DNA of 64,000 nucleotides from Taklimakanibacter sp050251035 (GTDB lineage Bacteria > Pseudomonadota > Alphaproteobacteria > Rhizobiales > Aestuariivirgaceae). The notes under the pieces were generated by a model. The model had not been told where the DNA came from, ran no database searches, and was given only the letters and a program-made list of their open reading frames with translations. Below, piece by piece: positions 52,034-60,951 of this stretch (positions are counted from its first letter, which is position 1; every line of letters starts with the position of its first letter). The translations under genes and the position numbers were made by a program. The DNA lies in the NCBI GenBank assembly GCA_050251035.1, contig JBFWNN010000004.1:62001-126000 (forward strand), read 5' to 3'.

Positions 52034-53764
52034 ATGACCTTGCTCGCGATCGACCGCAGCCGCGATATCACCCAACCCCTGGAAAAGCTCGGGCCCGACG
52101 AGACACTGAAGGCAAGGAGCGACCAGCTGCGCGGCACGATTGCCGCGGGCCTCGCGGCGGAGCTGACGGCGGCGGTGCCGGGCGACGACGTCAAGCTGAT
52201 GAAGTTCCATGGCCTCTATCAGCAGGACGACCGCGACCTGCGCGACGAGCGCCGGCGCCAGCGGCTGGAGCCGGCCTATCGCTTCATGACGCGCGTGCGC
52301 CTGCCGGGCGGCGTGCTGTCGCCCGGCCAGTGGCTCAAGCTCGATGCCCTCGGCCGCGCTCATGCGGGCGAGACCCTGCGGCTGACCACCCGGCAGACCT
52401 TCCAGTTCCATCGCGTCCACAAGAAGGATCTGCGCGCGCTGCTCCAGGGCCTGCGCGACGTCCTCCTCGACACCAAGGCCGCCTGCGGCGATGATTCCCG
52501 CGGCGTGATGGCCTCGATCAACCCGGAACTCTCGGTCCTCCATGCCGAGGTCTATGCGCTGGCGAAGCAGGCGAGCGACCACGCGATCCCCCGGACCGGC
52601 GCCTATCGCGAGATCTGGTACGGCGAGGAGCGCACGACGCCGGGCGAGAGGCCGGAGGAGCCGCTCTATGGCAAGACCTACATGCCGCGCAAGTTCAAGA
52701 TCGGCTTCGTCATCCCGCCGATCAACGACATCGACGTCTATACACAGGATCTGGGCTTCATCGCCATTGCGCAGGGCAACAAGCTCGAAGGCTTCAATGT
52801 GGCGATCGGCGGCGGCATGGGCCGCACCGACCAGGCGCCCAAGACCTATCCGCGGCTCGCCAGCGTCATCGGCTTCGTGCCGAAGGACAAGATCATCGCG
52901 ACCTGCGATGCGGTGATGGCGGTGCAGCGCGACTATGGCGATCGCGTCGACCGCGGCCGCGCCCGCTTCAAATACACGATCGACGACAAGGGCCTCGACT
53001 TCATCAAAGGTGAGATCGAAAGCCGGCTCGGCTTTCCTCTCGCGCCCGCCAGGCCCTATCGGTTCACGTCGAATGGCGATGTCATCGGCTGGCAGCGCGG
53101 CGAGGACGGCCGCGCGCATTGCACGCTGTTCATCGAGAACGGCCGCGTCGGCAATTCCGCCGGCATGGCGCTGCTCGACGGTCTGCGCGCCATAGCCCAG
53201 GCCCATAAGGGCATGTTCCGGGTCACGCCGAACCAGAATCTGATCATCGCCGATGTCGAGCCCAAGGATCGGCCGCGGATCGAAGCCGTCCTGAGTGACT
53301 ACGGCCTGGACAGCCTGATCCGGGGCAGCGGACTGCGCCGCAACGCCCTGGCCTGCGTCGCCTTGCCGACCTGCGGCCTGGCGATGGCCGAGAGCGAACG
53401 CTATCTGCCGGCGCTGGTCGGCAAGATCGAGGCGATCCTCACGCGGCATGGCCTTGCGGACGAGCCGATCACGATCCGCATGACCGGCTGCCCGAATGGC
53501 TGCGCGCGTCCCTATGTCGCCGAGATCGGACTCACCGGCCGGGCGCCCGGCAAATACAATCTCTATCTCGGCGGCGGATTCCACGGCCAGCGCCTCAACA
53601 AGATGGTGCTGGAGAATGCCGGCGAACCGGCGATCCTCGATCTGCTCGGCACGGTGATCGGGCATTTCGCGCGCGCGCGCCTGGCGGATGAGCGGTTCGG
53701 CGACTTCGCCATCCGCGCCGGTCATGCCGCCGAGGTCAAGGAAGGACGATATTTCAACGACTGA
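52034..53764 (+). CDS. cysI: Sulfite reductase hemoprotein subunit CysI
   Basis: 576 residues. The [4Fe-4S]/siroheme cysteines are all present: Cys441 and Cys447 (ACVALPTCGLAMAE), Cys486 and Cys490 (MTGCPNGCARPY). The N-terminal ferredoxin-like halves have FHRVHKKDLRALLQGLRDVLLDTKAACGDD and YGKTYMPRKFKIGFVIPP. It reduces sulfite to sulfide with six electrons, using CysJ. The gene follows cysJ after 9 nt, so the two form one operon for sulfate assimilation. Confidence 0.96.
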   Translation: MTLLAIDRSRDITQPLEKLGPDETLKARSDQLRGTIAAGLAAELTAAVPGDDVKLMKFHGLYQQDDRDLRDERRRQRLEPAYRFMTRVRLPGGVLSPGQWLKLDALGRAHAGETLRLTTRQTFQFHRVHKKDLRALLQGLRDVLLDTKAACGDDSRGVMASINPELSVLHAEVYALAKQASDHAIPRTGAYREIWYGEERTTPGERPEEPLYGKTYMPRKFKIGFVIPPINDIDVYTQDLGFIAIAQGNKLEGFNVAIGGGMGRTDQAPKTYPRLASVIGFVPKDKIIATCDAVMAVQRDYGDRVDRGRARFKYTIDDKGLDFIKGEIESRLGFPLAPARPYRFTSNGDVIGWQRGEDGRAHCTLFIENGRVGNSAGMALLDGLRAIAQAHKGMFRVTPNQNLIIADVEPKDRPRIEAVLSDYGLDSLIRGSGLRRNALACVALPTCGLAMAESERYLPALVGKIEAILTRHGLADEPITIRMTGCPNGCARPYVAEIGLTGRAPGKYNLYLGGGFHGQRLNKMVLENAGEPAILDLLGTVIGHFARARLADERFGDFAIRAGHAAEVKEGRYFND

Positions 53765-53816
53765 GCGGATCGCGCTTCGGCGGGGCCTGCCGGTCCGAAA
53801 AGGCAAGAGGTGAAGC

Positions 53817-53906
53817 ATGACGAAGGCAGCGATGGAGTCCCTGGTCACGGTGGACCGGCGGAAGGCGCCTCTCTTTCCACCCTTGCGGAGGCTCGCTCAT
53901 GTCTGA
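53817..53906 (+). CDS. 29-residue ORF between cysI and the AhpD-like gene
   Basis: Reads MTKAAMESLVTVD, then RRKAPLFPPLRRLAHV, with AAGAGG 7 nt before the ATG and a stop 7 nt inside the next gene's start. Basic and proline-containing, no membrane helix. It could be a leader peptide coupling translation or a gene remnant. No family recognised. Confidence 0.35.
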   Translation: MTKAAMESLVTVDRRKAPLFPPLRRLAHV

Positions 53907-54237
53907 CCTCCGTTTTCCCAAGGCCAGCCGCGCCCATGCCGAGCTCCGCACCAAGCTGTCGCCCGATGCCGACGCGGCCTTCCGGGCGTTCTCGGACGCG
54001 GTCTTCAAGGACGGCGCGCTCGATCAGCGCAGCAAGCAGCTCATCGCCGTGGCGGTCGCCCATGTCACGCAATGTCCCTGGTGCATCGAAGGCCATGTGA
54101 AGGCCGCCCGCCGCGCCGGCGCCACTCCTGAGCAGATCATGGAAGCCATCTGGGTGGCGGCCGAGATGCGGGCGGGCGCGGCCTATGCCCATTCGACCAA
54201 GACGCTCGAATTGCTGCAGGACGACGTGACGGGATGA
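53899..54237 (+). CDS. AhpD-like carboxymuconolactone decarboxylase-family protein
   Basis: 112 residues. Catalytic pair in VTQCPWCIEGH: Cys59 and Cys62, with His66, as in AhpD-type disulfide reductases/alkylhydroperoxidases. GGAGGCTCGCTC precedes ATG. It is small and probably trimeric. It lies directly after cysI, so a role in handling oxidised or sulfur-linked intermediates is possible; this is inference from position. ATGA overlap with the next gene. Confidence 0.85.
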   Translation: MSDLRFPKASRAHAELRTKLSPDADAAFRAFSDAVFKDGALDQRSKQLIAVAVAHVTQCPWCIEGHVKAARRAGATPEQIMEAIWVAAEMRAGAAYAHSTKTLELLQDDVTG

Positions 54238-55304
54238 GCAAGGGGCGCGACGTTTCACCGGGGCAGGGGAGCAGACGCTCCCTGAAGGCCGCCCCGCTCC
54301 GCACGCCATTGTGCGACATTCTCGGCTGCGATGTTCCCATCCTGCTCGCCGGCATGGGCGGCGTGGCGCGCTGGGAGCTGGCCGCCGCCGTGGCCGAGGC
54401 CGGAGGCTATGCCATGCTGGGCATGGTGCGCGAAGATCCGGCGCTCATCGAAACGGAAGTGAAGGCGCTGCGCACAGCCACGACGCGGCGCTTCGCCGTC
54501 AATGTGATCCCCGCCGCCACCGCTCCCGACCTCCTCGACCGCCAGCTCGGGCTCTGCCTCGATCTCGGCGTGACCGACTTCACCTTCTTCTGGGACGTGA
54601 TGCCGGCCGTCGTCGAGCGGGTCAAAAAACGCGGCGCCCTGGTGCTGCATCAGATCGGCACGCTGGAGGCGGCGCGGCAGGCGCAGGACGCCGGCGCCGA
54701 TGTCCTCATCGCGCAGGGGGTCGAGGCCGGAGGCCATGTGCATGGCCGCACCGGCACGCTGGCGTTGGTCGAAGGCATCGCCGGACGGCAGAAGCTCCCG
54801 GTCGTCGCCTCGGGCGGGATCGCGACGGGGGCGGGGCTCGTCGCGGCGCTGGCGCTCGGCGCGCAGGGCATCCAGTGCGGCACCGCCTTTCTTGCCACCA
54901 CCGAATCCTTCGCGCATGACTACCACAAGCGCCGCGTCGTCGCGGCGGCAGGAGCGGACACTGTGCTCACCGACATCTTCGTCCTCAACTGGCCGGCTCA
55001 TGCGGCCGTGCGCGTGATCGGCAACAGCGTGACCGCGAAGCTCGACTTCGACCTGCTGGGCCATGATCCCGAGACGCTGCCGCGCGAGGTCATCGGGCAT
55101 GAGGGGAAGCGCCCATTGTACCGCTACAGCACCGATTCCCCGCTGCGCATCACCACCGGCGACCTCGAGGCCATGGCCTTGTTCGCCGGGCAAAGCGCCG
55201 GCGCCATCACCGACATCGTTCCGGCGGGCGAGCGCCTGCGGCGCATCATGGCGGAGGCGGAGGCCTGTCTCGGACGGCTTGCGCCGGAGGAGGAAAAGCC
55301 ATGA
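54234..55304 (+). CDS. Nitronate monooxygenase (2-nitropropane dioxygenase family)
   Basis: 356 residues. TIM-barrel flavoprotein with PILLAGMGGVARWELAAAVAEAGGYAMLG at the start, AQGVEAGGHVHGR in the middle and VASGGIATGAGLVAALALGAQGIQCGTAFLATTE near 185-215, the FMN phosphate loop. It oxidises alkyl nitronates in characterised members and is linked with other redox genes here. The start overlaps the previous stop, as does its own stop with the next gene. Confidence 0.9.
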   Translation: MSKGRDVSPGQGSRRSLKAAPLRTPLCDILGCDVPILLAGMGGVARWELAAAVAEAGGYAMLGMVREDPALIETEVKALRTATTRRFAVNVIPAATAPDLLDRQLGLCLDLGVTDFTFFWDVMPAVVERVKKRGALVLHQIGTLEAARQAQDAGADVLIAQGVEAGGHVHGRTGTLALVEGIAGRQKLPVVASGGIATGAGLVAALALGAQGIQCGTAFLATTESFAHDYHKRRVVAAAGADTVLTDIFVLNWPAHAAVRVIGNSVTAKLDFDLLGHDPETLPREVIGHEGKRPLYRYSTDSPLRITTGDLEAMALFAGQSAGAITDIVPAGERLRRIMAEAEACLGRLAPEEEKP

Positions 55305-56005
55305 CCGGCGGATCGCGCCGCGACGGCCTTCCCGGCCGCTTTGCCTCACCGCCATGCCTCGCCGCGGAGATCGCCCCCGATTATTTCGATCCGCTGGCCG
55401 TCGACCCGCAACAGGCGCTGGACGTGGCGCGGTGGCGGAGCGCCGAGCGCAAGCGCCTGCGGACGGCGCGGCTCGAGCTGCCGGCCGAGGCGCGGGCGGC
55501 GGTGGCGCAGGCCATCGCGACGCATCTCGACGCGGTGATCGCGAAACATCTGGGCGATCCATCCGGCCATGTCGTCTCCGGCTACTGGCCGATCAAGGCC
55601 GAGCCCGATCTGCGGTTCTGGATGGAAAGCCTCGTTGCACGGGGCGCCTGCCTGGCGCTGCCGGTCGTCGAAACGCCGGCGACGCCCTTGGTGTTCAGGG
55701 CCTGGCATCCCGGCACGCGCATGGAGCGCGGACACTGGAACATCCCGGTGCCGCCCGCCGATGCTCCGCGCCTCGTGCCCGAAGTGGCGCTCGCCCCGCT
55801 TGTCGGCTGGGATGGCGCCGGCTATCGCCTAGGCTATGGCGGCGGCTATTTCGACCGCACGCTGGCGGCCCTCTCGCCCAAGCCTTTCGTCATCGGCGTC
55901 GGGCTGCATTCGGCCCGGATCGCGACGATCTTCCCGCAACCGCACGACATCGGGCTTGACGCCATCGTCACCGAAGCGGGGCTCGCATGGGAGCGGGCAG
56001 CATGA
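55301..56005 (+). CDS. 5-formyltetrahydrofolate cyclo-ligase family protein, second copy
   Basis: 234 residues, 35 longer than the copy at 605 because of an N-terminal extension (about 1-35). Motifs VSGYWPIKAEPDL, LVFRAWHPG and GYRLGYGGGYFDRTLA (about 185-200) are kept. Another possibility is a folate-related accessory enzyme with changed specificity. Coupling by ATGA overlap to the monooxygenase gene places it in the sulfite reductase operon. Confidence 0.88.
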   Translation: MTGGSRRDGLPGRFASPPCLAAEIAPDYFDPLAVDPQQALDVARWRSAERKRLRTARLELPAEARAAVAQAIATHLDAVIAKHLGDPSGHVVSGYWPIKAEPDLRFWMESLVARGACLALPVVETPATPLVFRAWHPGTRMERGHWNIPVPPADAPRLVPEVALAPLVGWDGAGYRLGYGGGYFDRTLAALSPKPFVIGVGLHSARIATIFPQPHDIGLDAIVTEAGLAWERAA

Positions 56006-56275
56006 TGGCCGCGATCCGGCCGGGGCATCAGGTCAGATAGACCCTTCACGTTTTGTCGCGTCGGAAGATCGTCACGTCGCAGGATCGTGGACGTTGCCTG
56101 TTGTGATCGAGCCATTTGCCGGAGCCCTTTGCAAGAGTCATCACGGCTGGTACAAATCCTCAAGCCCTGAATTGTCCGTGCAGTTTCCGATTTTTCATTG
56201 CTGGTTGTTTCTGTTTCATTTCCGGGTCGGTACACGCGAGAAAGCGCAAGGCATCTGCAGCACAAGGAACGCGAG

Positions 56276-56839
56276 ATGTGGCATCAGTTTCCGCTGAATG
56301 ATCCCGAGACAAAAGAAATGATCAAAGGAGCGATGCGTGAAAGACGAAAAATCGAAGCCGGCAAGATGACTCTCAAGGAGGCAATCCATCTGCCGCCGGG
56401 AACCACAGTTGACAATAATGGAAAGGTTGAGCTCCCGGCATCGGTTGGCCTTTCGATTCTGTTCGTCGTCGGCTCGATCGTGACGACCTTCATCGCAGCT
56501 GTCGTCCTCTTTCACGTCATCAATGCCGCTATTATCTGGGTTGCCACCGAATACCAGGCGCCCACAATCAGGACCCATGTCCTCGTCGCCCTGTTCGCGG
56601 CGCCAACCGGGCTGCTGTTGTTCTGGCTCCGTGAATTCGTGAGGCATGAGCTGTATGGGATGCTCGAAGCCGCATTCGGGATCGCCACGGCCCTGCAGGT
56701 TCTTCGGCCGGACGCATCGGGACTGGTACGGATCGTCGCCTTGATCGCGGGCATTCGGATAGTCGTCGACGGCATCCATCGCTGGTGGACGTTTTCCGGA
56801 GAGCGGGCCTTGGCCAAGGGTAGGAGGCATAAAACGTGA
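56276..56839 (+). CDS. Hypothetical membrane protein
   Basis: 187 residues from ATG 56276 (SD AAGGAA); an upstream in-frame start at 56198 lacks an SD and adds a non-membrane peptide. A polar N-terminal region (about 1-55) precedes three hydrophobic segments (about 62-86, 100-120, 125-165), and the C-terminus is basic. GC content is below that of nearby genes in the first half. The family is unknown. The 270-nt stretch before it shows no gene. Confidence 0.6.
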   Translation: MWHQFPLNDPETKEMIKGAMRERRKIEAGKMTLKEAIHLPPGTTVDNNGKVELPASVGLSILFVVGSIVTTFIAAVVLFHVINAAIIWVATEYQAPTIRTHVLVALFAAPTGLLLFWLREFVRHELYGMLEAAFGIATALQVLRPDASGLVRIVALIAGIRIVVDGIHRWWTFSGERALAKGRRHKT

Positions 56840-56943
56840 CGCGAAGAGCCGGGAGCTGACGTGCGCCGCCTCGCGCTACTCTCGCTGACCTCACGCAGCT
56901 GTGTCTTAAGGAACCGGCGGGCCTGGTCTAGACTGCCGCGCGC

Positions 56944-57276
56944 ATGGCAACTGAGTTCCAGAGCTATTCCGAATTCTGGCCGTTCTACCTCCGGGAGCAC
57001 GCCAAGCCGGCAACGCGCGCCGTGCACTGCTTCGGCACCATCGCCGCGACGATCGTGCTCATCTGGGCGATCGCCACGCAGAACTGGTGGTGGCTCCTGG
57101 CCGTGCCCGTCCTCGGTTATGGACCGGCCTGGATCGGCCATTTCCTCATCGAGAAGAACAAGCCTGCAAGCTTCAAGGCTCCCCTCTGGTCGCTGATCAG
57201 CGATTTCCGCATGTGCGGCCTTTTCCTCACCGGTCGATTGAACGCCGAGCTGGCCAAGCACCAGATCCCCCGCTGA
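56944..57276 (+). CDS. DUF962/Mpo1-like membrane protein
   Basis: 110 residues. It has the conserved motifs of the Mpo1-like family: SYSEFWPFYLREHAKPATRAVHCFG with two histidines, HFLIEKNKPASFKAPLWSL, and FRMCGLF. Two or three membrane segments. Yeast Mpo1 is an Fe-dependent dioxygenase of 2-hydroxy fatty acids; the bacterial role is inferred by family only. No clear SD near 56944. Confidence 0.85.
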   Translation: MATEFQSYSEFWPFYLREHAKPATRAVHCFGTIAATIVLIWAIATQNWWWLLAVPVLGYGPAWIGHFLIEKNKPASFKAPLWSLISDFRMCGLFLTGRLNAELAKHQIPR

Positions 57277-57293
57277 CGCCGCCGCATGCGGTC

Positions 57294-58313
57294 TCACGCC
57301 TGTTCGGACCTCGCCGTCGATTGGCGAACCCTTATGCTGAAGGGGACCGGTTCGGTCGTGTCCTTGACCTGCCTGGTCGTCACCAGCTCGGCCAGCTCGG
57401 CAACGGCCCGGCGGCCTATGGTGACGGGCAGGATGTCCACGGCCGAGATCGGCGGGAATGCCTCTTGCAACAATGGGCCATCGAAGCCGCAGATGACGCC
57501 GAGGTCCCGCGGGATTTCCAGGCCCAGGGCCCGTGCGGCGCGCACCGCGCCCAAAGCGCCGCTTTCGTCCGTCGCATAGATCGCATCAGGCGGCTCATCC
57601 GAAAGGAGTTGAGACTTGATCGCGGCTTCGGCGATCGTGCTGATGACCCGCTTAACTTTCACCACGGGGACCTGCACTCCATGTTGGGCGCCCCACAGCT
57701 TGCCGGCCCTGATCGTGTCCGCGACATATGAGGCGGAACTGTAGGAAACGACGATCGAGGGCTTTCTGTATCCGGCGTCCAGGAGATGGTCGAGCACCGC
57801 ATGGGTGACGGCTATCGCATCATTGTCCACATATGACGTGCTCGGCCGGAATTTCGATCTCTTCGTCAGGCGTCCGGTGGTGATCAAGGGAGCGGCGCGC
57901 GCGGACAGCGCTTCCAGCAGAGTCTCGTTGCCGAGCGGGTCGACCACGATGCCGCAATCCGGGCTCAAGCGATCCAGATCGGAGATCGAGGCGCCGCGCG
58001 GCACCACCACCGGCGTCCAGCCCCTGTCGAAGGCTTCCGTCGAGATTCCCGTGAGTATGTCGATGACATAGGCCGGCCCCGGAACGAGGGTCTCCTTGGG
58101 TCCCGGCCAGCCGATCTGCACGGCGAGCAGGTTCGTTCGACCTGTCTTCAGGCTCGCGGCATAGGGGTTGGCTTTATATCCGAGCTTTTTGGCTATGCGC
58201 CGAATGCGCTCCTGAGTGACCTTGCTGACCCGCCCCTTGCCATTCAAGGCGTGCGATGCCGTCGCAATCGAAACGCCTGCCAGCTTTGCCACGTCGTAGA
58301 TGCGGATTGTCAT
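57294..58313 (-). CDS. LacI-family transcriptional regulator
   Basis: 339 residues. The N-terminal LacI HTH (about 1-55) has MTIRIYDVAKLAGVSIATASHALNG-type sequence; hinge near 55; then the periplasmic-binding-protein effector domain (about 60-335). It converges with the Mpo1-like gene and faces the downstream ABC operon across 225 nt that contain a palindromic operator (58461-58478). It most likely represses that operon and releases it when the substrate binds. Confidence 0.92.
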   Translation of the reverse strand: MTIRIYDVAKLAGVSIATASHALNGKGRVSKVTQERIRRIAKKLGYKANPYAASLKTGRTNLLAVQIGWPGPKETLVPGPAYVIDILTGISTEAFDRGWTPVVVPRGASISDLDRLSPDCGIVVDPLGNETLLEALSARAAPLITTGRLTKRSKFRPSTSYVDNDAIAVTHAVLDHLLDAGYRKPSIVVSYSSASYVADTIRAGKLWGAQHGVQVPVVKVKRVISTIAEAAIKSQLLSDEPPDAIYATDESGALGAVRAARALGLEIPRDLGVICGFDGPLLQEAFPPISAVDILPVTIGRRAVAELAELVTTRQVKDTTEPVPFSIRVRQSTARSEQA

Positions 58314-58429
58314 CGTGTTCTTCTAGGGGAGATCTTCGAAATTCAGAATAAAGGTGTTGGTCCGCTTTGCAATGCCCGCCCGGCCAGTTCAAGCGGGAGC
58401 GGCGGCTTGCGCTGCCGGACACGGGACGC

Positions 58430-58458
58430 TTGACATGGCTTCAGCAAGCGTGTTTAAA
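58430..58458 (+). promoter_or_regulatory. Promoter of the LacI-regulated ABC operon
   Basis: TTGACA at 58430-58435, 17 nt, then TTTAAA at 58453-58458. Both spacing and -35 are ideal for sigma-70. The start of transcription would fall inside the palindromic operator, which explains control by a LacI repressor. Confidence 0.7.
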
Positions 58459-58460
58459 GA

Positions 58461-58478
58461 TGCCAAAACGTTTTGGCA
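58461..58478. promoter_or_regulatory. LacI-type operator (perfect 18-bp palindrome)
   Basis: TGCCAAAACGTTTTGGCA is a perfect palindrome with a central CG, typical of LacI/PurR/GalR operators. It covers the predicted transcription start, 2 nt after the -10 box. Confidence 0.8.
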
Positions 58479-58538
58479 ATATCGCACCGTTCCGCAACTG
58501 GCAGACAGAATATGCGGGCGGCGGCTTGGGAGGATGGG

Positions 58539-60119
58539 ATGACGGCACCGAAAGCTTCGAGCCTTTTTCTCGGGAGAGGTTTCAATCGCAGGGAGATCCT
58601 GAGGACGACTGCGGGAGCCGGCGCCGCCATGCTGGCCGCTTCCCATGTGCCGTCTTTCGCACAGGAAAACACCGCCAAGCCAGGCGGCCGCTTCCGCGTC
58701 GCGATCGGCCAGGCCCACACGTCCGACAATCTGGACCCGTCGCGGGTGGCGACGAATTTTCAGATCAACATCCAATATGCGCTGCGTAACTATCTGGTCG
58801 AAGTGAACAGCAGGAATGAGCTCGTCGGGGAATTGGCCGAAAGCTGGGAGCCGTCGGCGGATGGAAAGCTGTGGAGCTTCCGGATCCGCAAAGGCGTCGA
58901 ATTTCACAACGGCAAGCCGCTCACGCCGCAGGATGTCGCCGCCTCGATCGAGTTTCACCGGTCGGAGCAGTCCACGTCGGGGGCAAAGGCGCTTCTGAAG
59001 CCCATCGACAGAATAGCCGCCGACGGCGACCGGGTGAATTTCCATCTGGCGGAGACGATTGCGGACTTCGCCTATTATCTGTTCCACTTCCAGCTCTCCA
59101 TCTTGCCGGCGGATGGCGATGGCAAGGTCGACTGGGAATCGGGCGTCGGCACCGGCGGGTATGTCCTGCAGGCCTTCCAGCCGGGAATAAACCTGCGCGC
59201 GAAGAAGAATCCGAACTACTGGAAGGCCAACGCCGCTCATTTCGACGAGATCGAGCTCATCGCCATGCCCGACGTCTCGGCGCGCACGAACGCTCTCACG
59301 TCCGGTGAAATCGATGCGATGGACGAGTGCGATCCGCGAACCGCCAGCCTGTTCAAGAAGACCGACGGCGTGGTGCTCGAGGAGGTTCCCGGCATCGAAA
59401 CCCAGCTCCTCCCCATGGACATGACGGTCGCGCCCTTCAACAACAACGATGTCCGCCTGGCGCTGAAATATGCGATGGACCGGGAGGCGTATATCAAGCT
59501 GATCCTCCGCGGCTACGGCACGATGGGGAACGACACTCCGATTGCGCCCTTCATGCCCTTCCATGCCGAGCTGCCGCAACGGACATACGATCCGGAAAAG
59601 GCGAAATTCCATCTCAAGAAAGCCGGGCTTGGATCGCTCAAGGTGCCGCTGCATGCCGCCGACATCTTTCCCCGTGCGACGGATGCAGCGCTTGTCTACA
59701 AGGAGTTCGCCGCAAAGGCCGGTATCGAGATCGACGTCGTGCGCGAATCCGCCGACGATTTCTGGTCGAATGTCTGGCTGGTCAAGCCGTTCGTGGTCTC
59801 CAACTGGACGGCGCGGGCGGTGCCGGACATGATATTGACCGAGGCGTACAAGTGCGGCGCGGCCTGGAACGAAACAAAAATGTGCAATGAGAAGTTTGAT
59901 CGCCTTCTGGCGGAGGCGCGCTCGACGATGGACAATCCGAAGCGAGTGGAGCTGTATCGGGAGATCCAGGAGATCCTGCGCGACGAGGGCGGTAGCATCG
60001 TTCCGGCCTTCAACAGCCTGCTCTTTGCCCGCAGCGCCAAGGTCCGCCGCGGCGACGGCCTGACCAGCAACTACGCACTCGACGGCTACCGCGCCACGGA
60101 GCGGTGGTGGTTCGCATAG
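58539..60119 (+). CDS. ABC transporter substrate-binding protein, family 5 (peptide/opine type)
   Basis: 526 residues from ATG 58539 (SD GGGAGG). A twin-arginine-like signal (NRREILRTTAGAG, about 15-27) followed by a hydrophobic stretch and SFAQ, so probably exported folded by Tat or via Sec. The mature domain has the DppA-like layout: DNLDPSRVATNFQIN, ELAESWEPSADGKLWSFRIRKGVEFHNGKPLT, VALKYAMDREAY-type sequence. It binds the substrate for the permeases at 60952 and 61913. The substrate is unknown. Confidence 0.9.
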   Translation: MTAPKASSLFLGRGFNRREILRTTAGAGAAMLAASHVPSFAQENTAKPGGRFRVAIGQAHTSDNLDPSRVATNFQINIQYALRNYLVEVNSRNELVGELAESWEPSADGKLWSFRIRKGVEFHNGKPLTPQDVAASIEFHRSEQSTSGAKALLKPIDRIAADGDRVNFHLAETIADFAYYLFHFQLSILPADGDGKVDWESGVGTGGYVLQAFQPGINLRAKKNPNYWKANAAHFDEIELIAMPDVSARTNALTSGEIDAMDECDPRTASLFKKTDGVVLEEVPGIETQLLPMDMTVAPFNNNDVRLALKYAMDREAYIKLILRGYGTMGNDTPIAPFMPFHAELPQRTYDPEKAKFHLKKAGLGSLKVPLHAADIFPRATDAALVYKEFAAKAGIEIDVVRESADDFWSNVWLVKPFVVSNWTARAVPDMILTEAYKCGAAWNETKMCNEKFDRLLAEARSTMDNPKRVELYREIQEILRDEGGSIVPAFNSLLFARSAKVRRGDGLTSNYALDGYRATERWWFA

Positions 60120-60194
60120 GCGCGCTCGATATGGCGGCGCATGAGGTGCCGCATTATGCTGCGCCTGGCTCAAAAACAACATCGAAGGTAGATC

Positions 60195-60911
60195 ATGGAA
60201 ACCATATCGGTCGCCCTGGCGGGGCAAAAAATGATGAACGCGCGTCTGATCGATCTCACTGGCTCTTTTGAAGAGGGCATGTGGAGGTACGGTCCCGAAT
60301 TCCCCAGCTATGGCGTGCGGGAGGCAACCAGTCATGAAGAGAATGGCTTTGCCGTCCAGGCGCTGACCATCAGCACCCATATGGGAACGCATTTCGACGC
60401 GCCCGGCCACCTGATCGAGGGCGGCCATATGGCGGATACGATACCTCTCGAACGCTTTGTCGGACCGGCCGCCTTGCTGCGCGTGGGGCCGGTCGGGCCG
60501 TTGGAAGTCGTCACGGCGGAAAGGCTCGAGGCTTGCGCCGCGGCATTGCGCGAGGGCGATATTGCCGTGGTCGAAACCGGCTGGAGCAAACGCTGGTATG
60601 AGCCGAATTTCGTGAATGAAACGCCCTATCTGTCGCTGGATGCCGCCCACTGGCTGATCCGCCGGGGGATCAAATGCTTTGCCTGGGATGCTCCCATGTT
60701 CATGGACCCGCGAATCGACTTGGGCGCCCACGACCAGGAACTGCCGGATGCCATCATCCTGAAGGCGGGCATCCCGATGATCGCGCCGCTCCAGAATCTC
60801 GAAGAAGTCCGGTCTCCGCGTTTCTGGTTCACCGGCTTTCCGATGAAGCTCAAGGGCGCCGACGGCTCCCCGACGAGATGTGTGGCGATGGAGGGCATCA
60901 TAGACGTCTAG
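60195..60911 (+). CDS. Cyclase-family metal-dependent hydrolase (kynurenine formamidase-like)
   Basis: 238 residues. Metal-binding motif STHMGTHFDAPGHL (two histidines and an aspartate), then ETGWSKRW and a C-terminal GFPMKLKGADGSP segment are characteristic of the bacterial cyclase/KynB family. It is embedded between the binding protein and the permease genes, so it probably acts on the imported compound or on its product. AGGTAG SD. An in-frame ATG at 60231 is possible as the start. Confidence 0.87.
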   Translation: METISVALAGQKMMNARLIDLTGSFEEGMWRYGPEFPSYGVREATSHEENGFAVQALTISTHMGTHFDAPGHLIEGGHMADTIPLERFVGPAALLRVGPVGPLEVVTAERLEACAAALREGDIAVVETGWSKRWYEPNFVNETPYLSLDAAHWLIRRGIKCFAWDAPMFMDPRIDLGAHDQELPDAIILKAGIPMIAPLQNLEEVRSPRFWFTGFPMKLKGADGSPTRCVAMEGIIDV

Positions 60912-60951
60912 AAGGGCGCAACGCGGGGCCCGAGCGGAGGCGTACCGACCC

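Noticed and set aside
51287..53848. Long minus-strand open frame across cysJ and cysI
   Set aside because: It is an antisense shadow caused by high GC content; the plus strand has complete sulfite reductase motifs in the same place.
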